A DNA stretch of 64,000 nucleotides from Myxococcus sp. CA023 (GCF_010998615.1 NZ_JAAEAH010000032.1:1-64000); one strand, 5' to 3'. Counted from the stretch's first letter, positions 22,114 to 32,344 are shown. The notes: generated from the letters alone by a model not told the origin. Numbers and translations: made by a program.

Positions 22114-22418
22114 AGGACACCGCCTTCCTCGGCGCCCGCGTCCACGGTGGCAGCGTCGAAGGTGCCCGCGTCCACGGTGGTGGGCAGGCAGGTGTGGCCG
22201 GCGACGCCCTCCTCGTTGACGTAGGCGCAGGTGAAGGCGGCGTTGCTGTGCTCGCTGACCGCGTCACAGTCGGCGAGCACCTGCCAGTTGCCGTCGCCGT
22301 TGCAGATTTCAGCGACATTGCCGGCGCAGCGCGTGGACACCGGCGCGCAGCCGTCCGGCGCGCGGCAGCGGGTGAGGAGGGCGGTGGCGAGAAGTGGGGC
22401 GAGTAGCAGTGCTTTCAT
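22110..22418 (-). CDS. Small Cys-rich exported protein
   Basis: A 102-residue protein with an N-terminal signal ([20 protein letters not shown]); Cys18 could be lipidated although the lipobox is weak. The mature part has six more Cys (CAPVSTRC...[15 protein letters not shown]...C), a pattern common in myxobacterial secreted and lipoproteins, and an Ala/Asp-rich tail. It overlaps the metalloprotease gene downstream. Roles as a spanin-like lysis protein, protease partner or superinfection-exclusion lipoprotein are all possible. Confidence 0.6.
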   Translation of the reverse strand: MKALLLAPLLATALLTRCRAPDGCAPVSTRCAGNVAEICNGDGNWQVLADCDAVSEHSNAAFTCAYVNEEGVAGHTCLPTTVDAGTFDAATVDAGAEEGGVL

Positions 22419-22939
22419 GCGAGTCCTCGGGCTTGGGGCCTGTCGTTGAAGGTGACGAGCAAGAGATTCCGGCGAGGCCTCCGGCGGTGGAGTCCGAAGC
22501 CCGTGGGGCGCGCCTCGGTGACGTACAGCCCGGGAGGCGTCCTCACGGCCTGCGCGAGGGCGCCCGTGACGTCGTAGAGGGCACCCAGCCTGTCGCTGGG
22601 GCGGATGAGGGCGTCACCCGTGGCCGCATCGACAAGTCCGAGGCGCTCCAAGTCTCGGAAGTGGAAGACGAGCTCGAAGCTCGTCCGGGGGCTGTTGCCG
22701 GAAGGAGTCATGCGCAATGACTCAAAGGCATCCGGCTCCACCTGGCAGGGGACACGCACGGGCGGAAATTCGCGGCGGAAGGCTTCGGCCACTCCGTCGT
22801 CGTCCGAGTCCTCCAGCACCGGCTCGCGGAAGTCCGCGTCGTACCCGCTGGCATGGGGGCCCGGGCCGAGCCCCGCCATGGCGGCGGTGTCCAAGCGGTG
22901 CAGCTCCGCGAGAAAGGGGAAGATGAGCCTGCCCCTCAT
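22415..22939 (-). CDS. Hypothetical head-tail connector-region protein
   Basis: A 174-residue protein ([20 protein letters not shown]) in the slot of head-closure proteins between the connector and tail-completion genes. The middle segment [20 protein letters not shown] followed by [14 protein letters not shown] resembles head-closure/stopper proteins of tailed phages, which are small beta-barrels. It shares a base with the upstream stop and overlaps the next start by 4 bases. Confidence 0.55.
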   Translation of the reverse strand: MRGRLIFPFLAELHRLDTAAMAGLGPGPHASGYDADFREPVLEDSDDDGVAEAFRREFPPVRVPCQVEPDAFESLRMTPSGNSPRTSFELVFHFRDLERLGLVDAATGDALIRPSDRLGALYDVTGALAQAVRTPPGLYVTEARPTGFGLHRRRPRRNLLLVTFNDRPQARGLA

Positions 22940-23577
22940 CAGGCCGCTCCGGGCAAGGAGGGCTTCACGTAGGGGGCGAGGAGGGTGTCCACCTCCGGCT
23001 CTCCGGTGAGAGGCCGCACCGCGGGGCGGACACTGTCGAGGCGGTAGCTCTGCTCTCGCGTGCGCTCCTCCACCACGCGCCAGCGAGTGCGCTCCTCCAA
23101 CGAGTCTTCATCCGCCAAGGGCGAGAGGCTGCGCAAGACGAGGAGCATGCACGCACGCCGGATGGCGGGCGGCGTGCGCCCCTCGGGCGTTCCGTCCGCC
23201 TCGGTGTAGCCCCAGCGCGCACCCACCGTGACGTTGCTCTCGCCAAGCGGGAAGACACGGCCATGCCGGAAGGTGAGGCGGGGCCCGTCGAAGCCAGGGC
23301 CCACCGGAGCACCCACCACCACCAGGCGCTCCTTGGAGAAGGACACGTCCGCCCCGTACAGCGCCAGGCGGTAGAGGCGAATGGGGGGCACCGGCAGCCA
23401 GAGGGACGGAGTGCCGCGCCCGTCGAGGTGCAGCGTTGCCGAGCGCGGCTCGAAGTACCACCCTGTCACCTTGTCGATGGTGCGCGTCGCCTCTTCCAGG
23501 AGGACGGCCAGGCGGGTGTCGCCCGCCATGGCCGGTGTGACGCCCTCGGCGCGCATGTCGGCCACCGTGGCGTACAC
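22939..23577 (-). CDS. Head-tail connector-like protein
   Basis: A 212-residue protein starting [20 protein letters not shown]. The N-terminal helical part with [20 protein letters not shown] matches the gp6/gp36-like connector fold (phage head completion), which forms the ring under the portal. The middle is beta-rich ([20 protein letters not shown]). Its place after the capsid gene and before the closure protein fits. Almost abuts the preceding gene. Confidence 0.65.
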   Translation of the reverse strand: MYATVADMRAEGVTPAMAGDTRLAVLLEEATRTIDKVTGWYFEPRSATLHLDGRGTPSLWLPVPPIRLYRLALYGADVSFSKERLVVVGAPVGPGFDGPRLTFRHGRVFPLGESNVTVGARWGYTEADGTPEGRTPPAIRRACMLLVLRSLSPLADEDSLEERTRWRVVEERTREQSYRLDSVRPAVRPLTGEPEVDTLLAPYVKPSLPGAA

Positions 23578-23578
23578 G

Positions 23579-23956
<378 letters not shown>

Positions 23957-23964
23957 GGTGGGCC

Positions 23965-24905
<941 letters not shown>

Positions 24906-24950
24906 GGGGATTCCTTCGGCGTTGAGGCTTCCTGGTGGCGGGTGGGGACG

Positions 24951-25631
24951 TCAGACGTCATGGAAGGAGAGGGCCTTGTCGACGCTCTCCCGGTTGAGGG
25001 GCTTGTTGAGGTCGAGGGGCCAGCCGACGTCCTCGACGGCGGGCTTGGGCGGACGCTCAGCGGGGGCGCTGCTGTTGGGCAGGCCGAACTGCTTCTCCAC
25101 GCGGCCCAGGCGCTGGTGCTGCTCCTTCACACTTCCCTCCAGCGCGCGGACGGCGTCGGTGAGCTTCGTCAGGCCTTCCATGACGACGGAGGCGTCGGGG
25201 CCCGGCGCGGGTACAGCCGGCTGCGGAGGCGGCGCAGGATTGGCGGCCTTGGCGCGCGCCTCGACGTCCTCGTCCTCGTCCTCGTCCTCCAGTGCGTCGG
25301 CCAGCGCGCGCAGGTGCTGGGCCACCTCCACCACGCGCACGCTGTCGGCGCCGTCTGCGGACGTCAGTGCCTCGACAAGGGCCGTCACTGCTTCGAGGGC
25401 CTGCTGGGCAGCGGCGAGGAGGGTGTCCTCGGCCTTGGAGGTGTCCGAGGTGGCGTGGCTATCGTCCTCGGCCGGCGCGGTGTCCTGGGGAGCGTCGTGC
25501 ATGGTGTCTCCGTCTCGCTTCACGAGGAGGAAGCGGTGCTTGTTCGCGGCCCTGTCCACGAGGGACACCTCCTCCACCACCATGTCGACGAGGCGGTGGA
25601 CGGACGCGGAGCCTTGGGTGGTGCTCGTCAT
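24951..25631 (-). CDS. Scaffold-like head protein
   Basis: A 226-residue acidic protein. Residues 10-40 ([20 protein letters not shown]) carry the [10 protein letters not shown] text common around phage prohead protease/scaffold regions. A long acidic, Ala-rich helical middle ([14 protein letters not shown]) and a coiled-coil-like segment ([20 protein letters not shown]) follow, as in scaffolding proteins. The C-terminus has [10 protein letters not shown], echoed by the small protein at 26973-27158. It lies between protease and capsid, the standard scaffold position. Confidence 0.65.
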   Translation of the reverse strand: MTSTTQGSASVHRLVDMVVEEVSLVDRAANKHRFLLVKRDGDTMHDAPQDTAPAEDDSHATSDTSKAEDTLLAAAQQALEAVTALVEALTSADGADSVRVVEVAQHLRALADALEDEDEDEDVEARAKAANPAPPPQPAVPAPGPDASVVMEGLTKLTDAVRALEGSVKEQHQRLGRVEKQFGLPNSSAPAERPPKPAVEDVGWPLDLNKPLNRESVDKALSFHDV

Positions 25632-26980
25632 GCGGCCTCCGGCTGGGAGTCAGCGGCAGGTGTTTCGGAAGGGGGCGGCTCGGTGGCGGGGGAGGCCTCG
25701 GGGAGCCGGCGCGCGGTGCCGCCAATGCTGAAGCCCGTCAGTTGCCCGTCCTTCACACGCCCCCAGAGCTCGTCGGAGAGGACGCGCACGGCGAGGAGCC
25801 ACGTGCCCTTGCGCACCGGCACCTCGCCCAGGTTGAAGTCGACGGGCGCCAGGTAGCTCTCCAGCACCTTCACATGCCCGTTAACGCGCATCTGGTGCAT
25901 GAGGCCCAGGCCGCCGAACTCCTCGAGAAAGCGGTGCGCGGCCTGGCGAATCTCCGCGGCGGAGTAGATGTCGCCCTGCGCGTCCACCGTCTCCGGCTCC
26001 AGGACGACGCCCAGGACGTAGCGCTCGTCGTCGGGCGCGACGCCCTTGAGGAGGGACGTCGTCGTGACGAAGGGGGCGGTGCCGGGCGACTCCTCCGGCT
26101 GCCAGTCGTCCAGCGTGAAGTCCCCGTCGCCTTCCAGCGACTTCTCCGTGGGCTGATAGTTGGAGACGAGCAACTGCGTCAGCACGGAGGAGCCGCCCAC
26201 GCCGCGCATGGCCGCAATCGTGCGGGGCGTGCGAATCCGCTTCACGAAGAAGTCGGAGCCCTTCAGCAGCCCAGGCAGCTTGCCCCGGATGCCATACGTC
26301 ATGAGCCAGCGGCCCTTGAGCGACTTGAGGACGCTGTAGAAGCGCTCCTCGTCGAACTGGCCCTCGCCGACGTCGACGTTGTAGCCAGGGTAGGGCGGGT
26401 CCAGGAAGAAGACGGTGTCCTTCCCGTCGTACTTGCGCACCACCTTCTCGTAGTCGCCGCCGTACACCTTCACGCGCTTGAGGCGCGGGACGAACTGCTC
26501 GATGCGGGCGAGCGTCTTCGCCTCGACGCCCGCACCGTTGGGGCTGAAGCTGCGCCCGCGCAGCTTCCCGTAGGAGAAGTGCGTCAGGTAGAGGAAGCGG
26601 TGCAGGCGCGCCACGTCGCCCTGGGGCTTGGCGTCGAAGAGGCTCTTGAACGTCTTCTCGTCGCCCACCCACGGCAGCTTCTTGAGCTTGGCCAGGCTCG
26701 CGGGCGTCAGCTTCTGGAGGAGGCGGTAGGCGTCGGCGATTTCGGTGTCCGCGTCGTTGATGGCCTCGACGTCCGAGGGGGCCTTTTCGAAAAGGACGGC
26801 GGCGCTGCCGGCGAAGGGCTCCACATACGTCTTGTGCGCGGGCAGCATGGCCACGAGCCGCTTCGCCAGGCGCTTCTTGCCCGCGGGGCTGCCCCAGATA
26901 GTTTTTTCCACCGGCTCGCCCTGAAGGGACTCCAGGACGTGCCGGGCCCGGGCGAGGGCCTTCGAGAGGGTGTCACCCAT
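25628..26980 (-). CDS. Fusion of DNA adenine methylase and XkdF-like prohead protease
   Basis: A 450-residue two-domain protein. Residues 30-285 are a D12-class N6-adenine methyltransferase: the AdoMet motif [13 protein letters not shown] near 52-64, the catalytic [10 protein letters not shown] near 192-201, and the [20 protein letters not shown] opening. Residues 310-430 match the XkdF-like putative serine protease domain ([46 protein letters not shown]). The methylase would modify phage DNA against restriction; the protease would mature the prohead. Position next to scaffold and capsid fits the protease. The fusion is unusual. Overlaps both neighbours by a few bases. Confidence 0.8.
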   Translation of the reverse strand: MGDTLSKALARARHVLESLQGEPVEKTIWGSPAGKKRLAKRLVAMLPAHKTYVEPFAGSAAVLFEKAPSDVEAINDADTEIADAYRLLQKLTPASLAKLKKLPWVGDEKTFKSLFDAKPQGDVARLHRFLYLTHFSYGKLRGRSFSPNGAGVEAKTLARIEQFVPRLKRVKVYGGDYEKVVRKYDGKDTVFFLDPPYPGYNVDVGEGQFDEERFYSVLKSLKGRWLMTYGIRGKLPGLLKGSDFFVKRIRTPRTIAAMRGVGGSSVLTQLLVSNYQPTEKSLEGDGDFTLDDWQPEESPGTAPFVTTTSLLKGVAPDDERYVLGVVLEPETVDAQGDIYSAAEIRQAAHRFLEEFGGLGLMHQMRVNGHVKVLESYLAPVDFNLGEVPVRKGTWLLAVRVLSDELWGRVKDGQLTGFSIGGTARRLPEASPATEPPPSETPAADSQPEAA

Positions 26981-27158
26981 CCTGGAGGCCCTCCGGGTCG
27001 AAGCCCCACGTCAGCTCCCCGGAGGTGGGGAGATTGAGGTCGCGAGGCCAGACGACTGGAGTCGCCTCGGCCTTGGCCGTGGATGCCGACTCTTGCGTCG
27101 TCGCGTTGCCCTCCGGCGTCGGAGGTGAGGTGGGGGTAGGGGTCGAGGTGGCCTGCAT
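26973..27158 (-). CDS. Small Thr/Pro-rich head-region protein
   Basis: A 61-residue protein, first gene of the block behind a class B element. The N-terminal half is Thr/Pro/Ser-rich (MQATSTPTPTSPPTPEGNAT). The C-terminal half contains WPRDLNLPTSGELTWGFDPE. The WP.DLN.P motif recurs at the C-terminus of the scaffold-like protein, which suggests a shared binding site. GGAGAC precedes the ATG. It overlaps the methylase-protease start by 8 bases. Confidence 0.55.
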   Translation of the reverse strand: MQATSTPTPTSPPTPEGNATTQESASTAKAEATPVVWPRDLNLPTSGELTWGFDPEGLQDG

Positions 27159-27179
27159 GGCGTTTCGTCTCCGGAAGAG

Positions 27180-27211
27180 ACAAAGGCCTGCGGCGCGAAA
27201 TCGGGGACATC
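27180..27211 (-). promoter_or_regulatory. Late promoter-like element, class B
   Basis: Read leftward: GATGTCCCCGATT, rest of a 16-base gap, CCTTTGT; 22 bases before the small gene start at 27158. A 5-base-pair hairpin (GTCTC/GAGAC) with the Shine-Dalgarno follows. It lies immediately downstream of the plus-strand cargo pair at 27288-28203. Confidence 0.6.
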
Positions 27212-27287
27212 TTCAAGTACAACGCTTGTGACGCGAGCGCCCTCCCTATGGCATCAGGGGCAGCCTATGATGGTCCCCCTCATGGGG

Positions 27288-27680
27288 ATGTCTGCCGAAG
27301 TGCTCGCGATTGGGTCGTTCCACCGCAGGTTGTTGTCCATTCTGGACCAGCCTCCTGAGCGTCACGCCACAACCCGTGAAGGCGCCGTTCTCGTCGTGTC
27401 CGTTTTCAGGGCCCCGGAGGGAAGCAGCCGAAGCCGCGAGCTTGCATCCTACGTAGGTGTGGAGCCGTGGGACTTCAAAGCTCATGCCTTCGACCCATGG
27501 CAGGTGGACCTGACGGCTCTCCGGAACTTCACCAAGGGCTACTTCCGATGCGCGGAACACGAGATGTCCGGTGCTGTGGCTGCGTGCATATCGTGTGAGC
27601 GCGCATGCGCATCTGCGGTTGACCGATTCATCATGCTCCGTGAAGACGGTTTCGAGTTCTTCTTCTGTCCCAATGGGTAG
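27288..27680 (+). CDS. Cargo gene, paralogue 1 (ELASY.G...WDF family)
   Basis: About 130 residues, on the strand opposite to the late genes. It shares ELASYVGVEPWDFKAHAFDP with its neighbour (ELASYLGANVWDFNTHALDP) and aligns with it over most of its length. Start choice is uncertain: ATG codons at 27267, 27270 and 27288 all lack a clear ribosome site. I chose 27288 because the homology begins there. Not recognised as a known family; small tandem paralogues of this kind are often immunity proteins or accessory regulators. No signal peptide is visible. Confidence 0.5.
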   Translation: MSAEVLAIGSFHRRLLSILDQPPERHATTREGAVLVVSVFRAPEGSSRSRELASYVGVEPWDFKAHAFDPWQVDLTALRNFTKGYFRCAEHEMSGAVAACISCERACASAVDRFIMLREDGFEFFFCPNG

Positions 27681-27684
27681 CTGC

Positions 27685-28203
27685 ATGTCCCCATCGCTAC
27701 TGAACTCTCAAGAGGAGCGGGACGAAGTCGTCCGTGTGTTCGACCAGAAAGGCCTCCTGGAGGCCGTGCTGTACGTCCGACGTGTTGCAGACGTCGGCCT
27801 CGCTGAAGCGCATGCGGCCGTGCTCCCGGTACTTCATGAAGCAGGTCGCCTACGCGAGACGGGCAGCGGTGAGACGAGTGTGGAGCTCATCGCTGTGGGC
27901 CCCTTCAGCCGGGCCATCGCCACGTTTCTTGACTACGAACCAGAGATGTATGCGGGAGTGCCCGATGGTGCGAAAGTCATCGTCCACCTATTCGAGGTGT
28001 ACGAGAACGACAAGGCGGCCCATGAACTCGCATCGTATCTCGGTGCCAACGTCTGGGACTTCAATACCCACGCGCTTGACCCGTGGCGTGCCGACCTGGA
28101 CTCACTACGCATGCTTGATGACGGAGATGACGCACTCGTTCGCCAATTTACTGCCCTTCGGGCTGCGAACTTTCGGTTCTTCTTCCGTATCTCTCCTCCT
28201 TAG
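27685..28203 (+). CDS. Cargo gene, paralogue 2, with L7/L12-like N-terminal segment
   Basis: About 172 residues. The C-terminal 110 residues are paralogous to the preceding gene. The N-terminal 45 residues contain LLEAVLYVRRVADVGLAEAH, which resembles the VRE.TGLGLKEA motif of the ribosomal L7/L12 C-terminal domain. This fold also occurs as a short binding domain in bacterial proteins of unknown role. An alternative ATG at 27673 overlaps the preceding stop, so the two genes are probably co-translated. They sit between the minor head gene and the next late block, next to a class B element. Confidence 0.55.
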   Translation: MSPSLLNSQEERDEVVRVFDQKGLLEAVLYVRRVADVGLAEAHAAVLPVLHEAGRLRETGSGETSVELIAVGPFSRAIATFLDYEPEMYAGVPDGAKVIVHLFEVYENDKAAHELASYLGANVWDFNTHALDPWRADLDSLRMLDDGDDALVRQFTALRAANFRFFFRISPP

Positions 28204-28235
28204 GCAGATGACTTCCTTCGCTCGTTGTCGTTCCC

Positions 28236-29315
28236 TCATGTAAGGGCGAGCGTCGTGGTGCGGCAGAGGCCGTGGTACGGCGGGAAGCCCACGCCCGTTT
28301 CCGCAAGCTGCCTGTCCGAAGCGAGGGCGCGGAACTCGCCGACGTCGTCACGGGTGCCAGCGGCGGAGCGAAGCACCTCGGCCAGGCGCGTCTCCTGGCC
28401 TCCCCGGTTGACGTAGAGGATGGTGCGCCCGGTGTCCGCGTCGAGGCGCTCCCGCACCCAGGGCAGCTCCTGCTTCACATCCTCCGGGCGCGAGAGGGAC
28501 TCCACGCGCTCGAAGCGCTGGAGGGCATCCGCCACTGAGAATGTCTTCCCGTGGAGGAAGCGGCACACCTGGGTGGTGGCTTCGTCCAGCACCGCCTCGA
28601 TGCGGTAGCGGCGGACGCCGGCCTCCGCGTAGCTGCTCACCTGGGCGAAGGAGCGCCCCTGGCCGATGAAGTGGCTCGCCACCACCTCCCAGTAGAAGGG
28701 GGCGCGCTCGGAGAGTGCGCCGCGCGCGGCCCGCTCCAAGGACTCGGCGATGTCGCTTCTCCCGAGGCCGGCCTCCAGCCCCTCGGCCACGAGACGCCGG
28801 GCCTCCTGGCCGAAGGTGTCCAGCCGGCGCCCGTACTCGTCCCGCACGAAGTTTCCTTGGGTTCGGACGATGTGTTGCGCCACGCGCCCGTCCACGGCGT
28901 TGAAGCGCGCGGCGAGGGCGAGGCCCTGCTCGCGTCGGGCGTGGCTGCGGGTGGACGCCACCACCTCCTCGGCTGCGTCACCGAGGGGCGCCTGGATGCG
29001 GGAAGGGATGATGGCTGTCTGCCGGCCAGCGGCCTCCAGCGCCTGGGCGACGAGGCGCCTGCGCTGGGCGGCCGTCGTCGTCTTCCAGTCCACGTCGAGG
29101 ACGGCCACTGCCTCGCGCATAGCGTCCACATCCGCGCGCCCGACGGCACGGCGGAGGCGCGCGGCGAGCAGGGCCACGGCGCGGTCCATGCCCGCGGCGG
29201 TGCCAACGTCCAGGGCCTTGGTCACCGGCAGCCGCAGGGCATCTCTCAGGAGGGTGTCCGCCACCGCCCGCGCCTCGTGCAGGAGGAGGAGGCTGTCAGC
29301 GGAGGCCGTGCACAC
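28236..29315 (-). CDS. Minor head / head morphogenesis protein (SPP1 gp7-like)
   Basis: A 359-residue protein of the phage head-morphogenesis type. It is helical in the first 200 residues and ends with the minor head signature: RIEAVLDEATTQVCRFLHGK, later ETGVGFPPYHGLCRTTTLAL, where Cys, His and the PPYHG..CR core are conserved. It assists DNA ejection or head assembly next to the portal. The start is GTG at 29315 after GGAGG, overlapping the zinc-ribbon gene by 20 bases. Confidence 0.8.
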   Translation of the reverse strand: MCTASADSLLLLHEARAVADTLLRDALRLPVTKALDVGTAAGMDRAVALLAARLRRAVGRADVDAMREAVAVLDVDWKTTTAAQRRRLVAQALEAAGRQTAIIPSRIQAPLGDAAEEVVASTRSHARREQGLALAARFNAVDGRVAQHIVRTQGNFVRDEYGRRLDTFGQEARRLVAEGLEAGLGRSDIAESLERAARGALSERAPFYWEVVASHFIGQGRSFAQVSSYAEAGVRRYRIEAVLDEATTQVCRFLHGKTFSVADALQRFERVESLSRPEDVKQELPWVRERLDADTGRTILYVNRGGQETRLAEVLRSAAGTRDDVGEFRALASDRQLAETGVGFPPYHGLCRTTTLALT

Positions 29316-29577
29316 GGGGCACCTCCTGCGCCACCAGCTCCGCGGGACTGCGGCGCCTGGCGCGCACCTCAACGCCAGCCGGGGTGGGGGAGAAGACGAC
29401 GTCGTGGCTGGCCGAGCACCTGTCACACAGGGCGAAGACGAGGAGGCCGTTGCGCCACAGCGTCGTCGTCTCCTCCAAAGGGCTGCGCCTACGGCACATG
29501 CGGCACTCCAGGACGCCGCGCTCTGCGTCAGCCTGGGCCTGGAGCACCCACGCGCGCTGGAGCTGCTCGGGCGTCAT
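29296..29577 (-). CDS. Small zinc-ribbon protein
   Basis: A 93-residue protein with two CxxC pairs (CRMCRRR near 25 and CDRCSA near 51), predicting a zinc ribbon. It starts at an ATG overlapping the portal stop (ATGA). It lies between portal and minor head genes. It may bind the terminase, portal or DNA; no family is recognised. Confidence 0.6.
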   Translation of the reverse strand: MTPEQLQRAWVLQAQADAERGVLECRMCRRRSPLEETTTLWRNGLLVFALCDRCSASHDVVFSPTPAGVEVRARRRSPAELVAQEVPRVHGLR

Positions 29578-31373
29578 GACGCCCTCGCCGAGAACCATCT
29601 GTCGAATTCCTCCTTCGGCACGGGGACGTGCTCGGTGTCCATGTGCCGGCGTGCGAGCGCCAGGCGTCCTTGGGCCAGGCGCTCTTCCTCCGCGCGAAGC
29701 TCCTCACGCAGTCCGAGGAGGAGTTTCGCCTCGCCCAGCAGCGAGCCCTGGCCCTTCAAGGGCCGCAGGTCCTCGACGCCAGTCTGAATGCCCGCCAGCG
29801 TGAGGGTGATGGGGCGCTTCACCCAGTCGTCCGCAATCTTGCGGAACTCACGGTGGAAGATGTCGCCGGCCAATTGGCGGCCCTCCTCGGGTGTCAGCAC
29901 GCCCACGCGCACCAGACGCTCCACCATCTCCGTCATGCGCTCCGGGTCTCTTGTGGCCGTCGTCTGGCTGCGGAAGCGCCAGAAGCGCACGCCCATGTCG
30001 GCGAGTACCTTTCGGTTGAGAAGGAAGTCGAACTCGTCGCGCTCGGGCTGGAAGACCTGGTCCTCGGCGAAGCGCAGCTGCGCCTCCGCCACCGAGCGGT
30101 TGAAGTCGCGCCCGTCTCCACGCAAGAGCGGCGGCAGGCGGAAGGCGCTGCCCACCTTGTCGATGTTGCGCTGGTCGTACTCCTGGAAAAGGGCGTCCTG
30201 CTGCTGCGCGTCCGTCAGGGGGCGTAGCTCAATCTTCGCGTGGCCCCCATCGCCCGTGCCCGCGCCGTCCGCCTCGAGGATGAGGATTTTGTGGAAGTTG
30301 GCCTTGCCCTTCAGGTTCTCCTCAATGAAGCGCTCGATGCGCGGCACCGAGGCATCGGAGAGCCGCCCACCGGAGACGAGCAGCGCCAGGGGCGGGACGC
30401 TCTTGTTGTTGAAGTAGAGGTAGTTGACCTCCTCCATCTGCCGGGAGCCGAGGACGGACAGCAGGGTGCCCACCCAGCGAGGAATGCCGTAGGGCGAGCG
30501 CGGCGAGTGGATGGCGAAGTGGATGAGCTCCGTGGCGGGGCCGTCCGAGGCGTCCGCGGCCTTGAGGGCGGCGACGTCCTGGAAGGTGCGGCCGGTGAGG
30601 CGGGAGATGACGCGCGAGTCCCCGAAGGATTTGAAGTACACACGCTCGCTGCCCTGCACCTGGATGTAGCGACGCAGGCGTCGGCGGGTGGTGAGGGTGT
30701 CGAAGCTGACGGCGGAGATGCGCACGCGCTCGCGCACCTCGACGGCCTCCTTGTCCAGGGGGAGGAGTCGCACCGTGTACGAGGGGACGTAGACGAAGCG
30801 GGCGATGTCGCCCTTGCCGTCGCGCAGCACCTCCCAGTACGCGTTGCCCGTCACCTCCAAGTCATGGCGGGTGCGGCGGCGCAGCTCGACGAAGCTGGAG
30901 TCGAAGCAGCAGAAGTCGAAGAAGGACTCCAGACGGGCCTTCTCCACCCGGGCCTGCTGCCGCACCTCCTCCGCATGGGCTGCGACTTCCTCGTCCGTGG
31001 GACGCAGGGGTGTCTCCGAAGGCAGCGTGCCCGCGTCGCGCGCGGCCAGGCGCTCCAGGGCCATGGCGTCGGCCACCTTCTCCTGCGCCCCGTCGGCGTC
31101 GAAGTCGATGGCGGGCTCGAAGCGGTAGCCGAAGCCGTCGATGTTGGTGGCGTAGGCGTCGACATTCTGCCGAAGGGAGTTGGAGTGCTCGACGAGGAGG
31201 CAGAGCGCCTCCGGCTCATACGGGGGGTGGAGGGCGCCGGCCTCGCTGAAGGCCAGGGCGTCCTCGCCTCCAGGGCGGCTGGCGGGCTCGTCCACGCGGG
31301 CGCCCACCACCACCGCCTTGAGGATGGCCTGGAGGCGCTCCTCGGCCTGGTGGACTTCGGCTGGCACCGTCAC
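29574..31373 (-). CDS. Portal protein
   Basis: A 599-residue phage portal protein forming the DNA entry/exit ring at one vertex. Diagnostic text: LEVTGNAYWEVLRDGKGDIA, HFAIHSPRSPYGIPRWVGTL, LYFNNKSVPPLALLVSGG and FRLPPLLRGDGRDFNRSVAE, all typical of the PBSX/SPP1-type portal core. It starts at GTG 31373 in a GTGA overlap with the small upstream gene. The C-terminal helical segment (LREELRAEEERLAQGRLALA) likely forms the crown. Confidence 0.9.
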   Translation of the reverse strand: MTVPAEVHQAEERLQAILKAVVVGARVDEPASRPGGEDALAFSEAGALHPPYEPEALCLLVEHSNSLRQNVDAYATNIDGFGYRFEPAIDFDADGAQEKVADAMALERLAARDAGTLPSETPLRPTDEEVAAHAEEVRQQARVEKARLESFFDFCCFDSSFVELRRRTRHDLEVTGNAYWEVLRDGKGDIARFVYVPSYTVRLLPLDKEAVEVRERVRISAVSFDTLTTRRRLRRYIQVQGSERVYFKSFGDSRVISRLTGRTFQDVAALKAADASDGPATELIHFAIHSPRSPYGIPRWVGTLLSVLGSRQMEEVNYLYFNNKSVPPLALLVSGGRLSDASVPRIERFIEENLKGKANFHKILILEADGAGTGDGGHAKIELRPLTDAQQQDALFQEYDQRNIDKVGSAFRLPPLLRGDGRDFNRSVAEAQLRFAEDQVFQPERDEFDFLLNRKVLADMGVRFWRFRSQTTATRDPERMTEMVERLVRVGVLTPEEGRQLAGDIFHREFRKIADDWVKRPITLTLAGIQTGVEDLRPLKGQGSLLGEAKLLLGLREELRAEEERLAQGRLALARRHMDTEHVPVPKEEFDRWFSARAS

Positions 31374-31570
31374 GGACGGTCCTCCACGTAGGCCAGAAGG
31401 CCCGTGGGAGTGTGAGAGATGGCGCGCACGCGCTGGCCGCGTGCCGCCAGCTCGGCGCGTGCGGCCTCCAGCAGTCCGTCGAGGGTGGAAGCCTCGACGG
31501 TGAAGTCCGCCCCGGGGTGTGGTGCGCCCGAGGCAGAGGAGAGGACGAAGACTTTGACGACGCGCTGCAC
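31370..31570 (-). CDS. Hypothetical small protein upstream of portal
   Basis: A 66-residue protein, first in the portal block. The frame is open to 31699, but that extension is the class B element and an uncertain leader, so I use GTG 31570 after GGGAGG (VQRVVKVFVLSSASGAPHPG). GTG 31585 is an alternative. One beta-alpha unit with AARAELAARGQRVRAISHTP is visible. No function assigned. Confidence 0.5.
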   Translation of the reverse strand: MQRVVKVFVLSSASGAPHPGADFTVEASTLDGLLEAARAELAARGQRVRAISHTPTGLLAYVEDRP

Positions 31571-31668
31571 ACGGGCCTCCCGCACCAAGTGGAGGCAAGG
31601 CGCGCGGTGGGAGGGGCGCCCTCGACGTGCGGGGGCGTTGGGGGCCGCGCGCCTTACCTCCAGCGAGG

Positions 31669-31700
31669 ACAAAGGCCTCGGGCCCAATTTCGGGGACATC
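31669..31700 (-). promoter_or_regulatory. Late promoter-like element, class B
   Basis: Read leftward: GATGTCCCC, 16 bases, CCTTTGT, heading the portal block. A weak stem (CCTC/GAGG) follows, then GGAGGTAAGG. The leader to the first credible start is long (about 100 bases). It lies between the portal block and the cargo/duplication zone at 31815-35591. Confidence 0.6.
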
Positions 31701-31814
31701 GGGTGGGAGTGCTTTGCAGTTGTGTCGAGACGAACTGCGACGCACCAGGGAGGGCTCTGCGGTGCCGTCCCTGGCGAACACGTTGAAGCCCCTCTTCAAC
31801 GTGGAGGAGACGCC

Positions 31815-32027
31815 ATGGACACCACCTACCGTGTCGCGAGGTTGCCCGCGCGCCTGCGTGGCTTCGCGCTGCCGGACACGAGCACCTCACCCGAAGGCTA
31901 TGTCGAGGCCGGCGACTATCTCGTGCTTGAGGAGAAGGCCCGCCACCCTACGCCCGACTGGTGGTTTGGTTTCTGGGAGTGGCGACATGTTTGGCTGAGG
32001 AAGTGCTATTGGCCAACGAGCACGTAG
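31815..32027 (+). CDS. Hypothetical small protein (cargo)
   Basis: A 70-residue protein starting MDTTYRVARLPARLRGFALP with GGAGGAGACGCC before the ATG. It ends WWFGFWEWRHVWLRKCYWPT, a Trp-rich tail that might form a small beta-barrel or insert in a membrane surface. It is convergent with the GIY-YIG gene and overlaps its 3' end by 22 bases. Orientation opposite to the late genes marks it as cargo. Confidence 0.5.
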   Translation: MDTTYRVARLPARLRGFALPDTSTSPEGYVEAGDYLVLEEKARHPTPDWWFGFWEWRHVWLRKCYWPTST

Positions 32028-32344
32028 ACGAAGTGTGTCTGCTGGTTGGTTCCGATTCCCTCCCCGCCAGGATTGATGTTCTCAGGGGGTATTTGAAATC
32101 TGCATCGTCGAGCATAGTCAATCAAGTCTCGCTCCAGGTCGATGGCAATGTCTGGCCTGAATGCCTCGTATAGGAGGACCATCTTCGACCAACCGTTGCG
32201 CATGTGCTTGGTCCATCGCTGCGGTGGGTTCGCCGTGACACCGATGTAGACTCGGTTCCACGAGCGCCGGTAGCCGTTAAGCATCGGCTTGAGCTCCGAC
32301 ATCGCTTGGTCCCGGCCCACACGCACAATCCGCTCTTCAATCAC
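32006..32344 (-). CDS. GIY-YIG nuclease-like protein (cargo)
   Basis: A 112-residue protein with VYIGVTANPPQRWTKHMRNG, the second half of a GIY-YIG signature followed by the conserved Arg, then a Glu-bearing segment (IDLERDLIDY) that could provide the metal ligand, and a later Asn/Gly-rich loop (ENINPGGEGIG). The first GIY strand before it is weak (NGYRRSWN). Phage GIY-YIG proteins are often homing or repair nucleases. It stands beside a decayed duplicate of the terminase 3' end, so a part in creating those duplications is conceivable. Start GTG 32344 after AAGGGGG. Confidence 0.6.
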   Translation of the reverse strand: MIEERIVRVGRDQAMSELKPMLNGYRRSWNRVYIGVTANPPQRWTKHMRNGWSKMVLLYEAFRPDIAIDLERDLIDYARRCRFQIPPENINPGGEGIGTNQQTHFVYVLVGQ

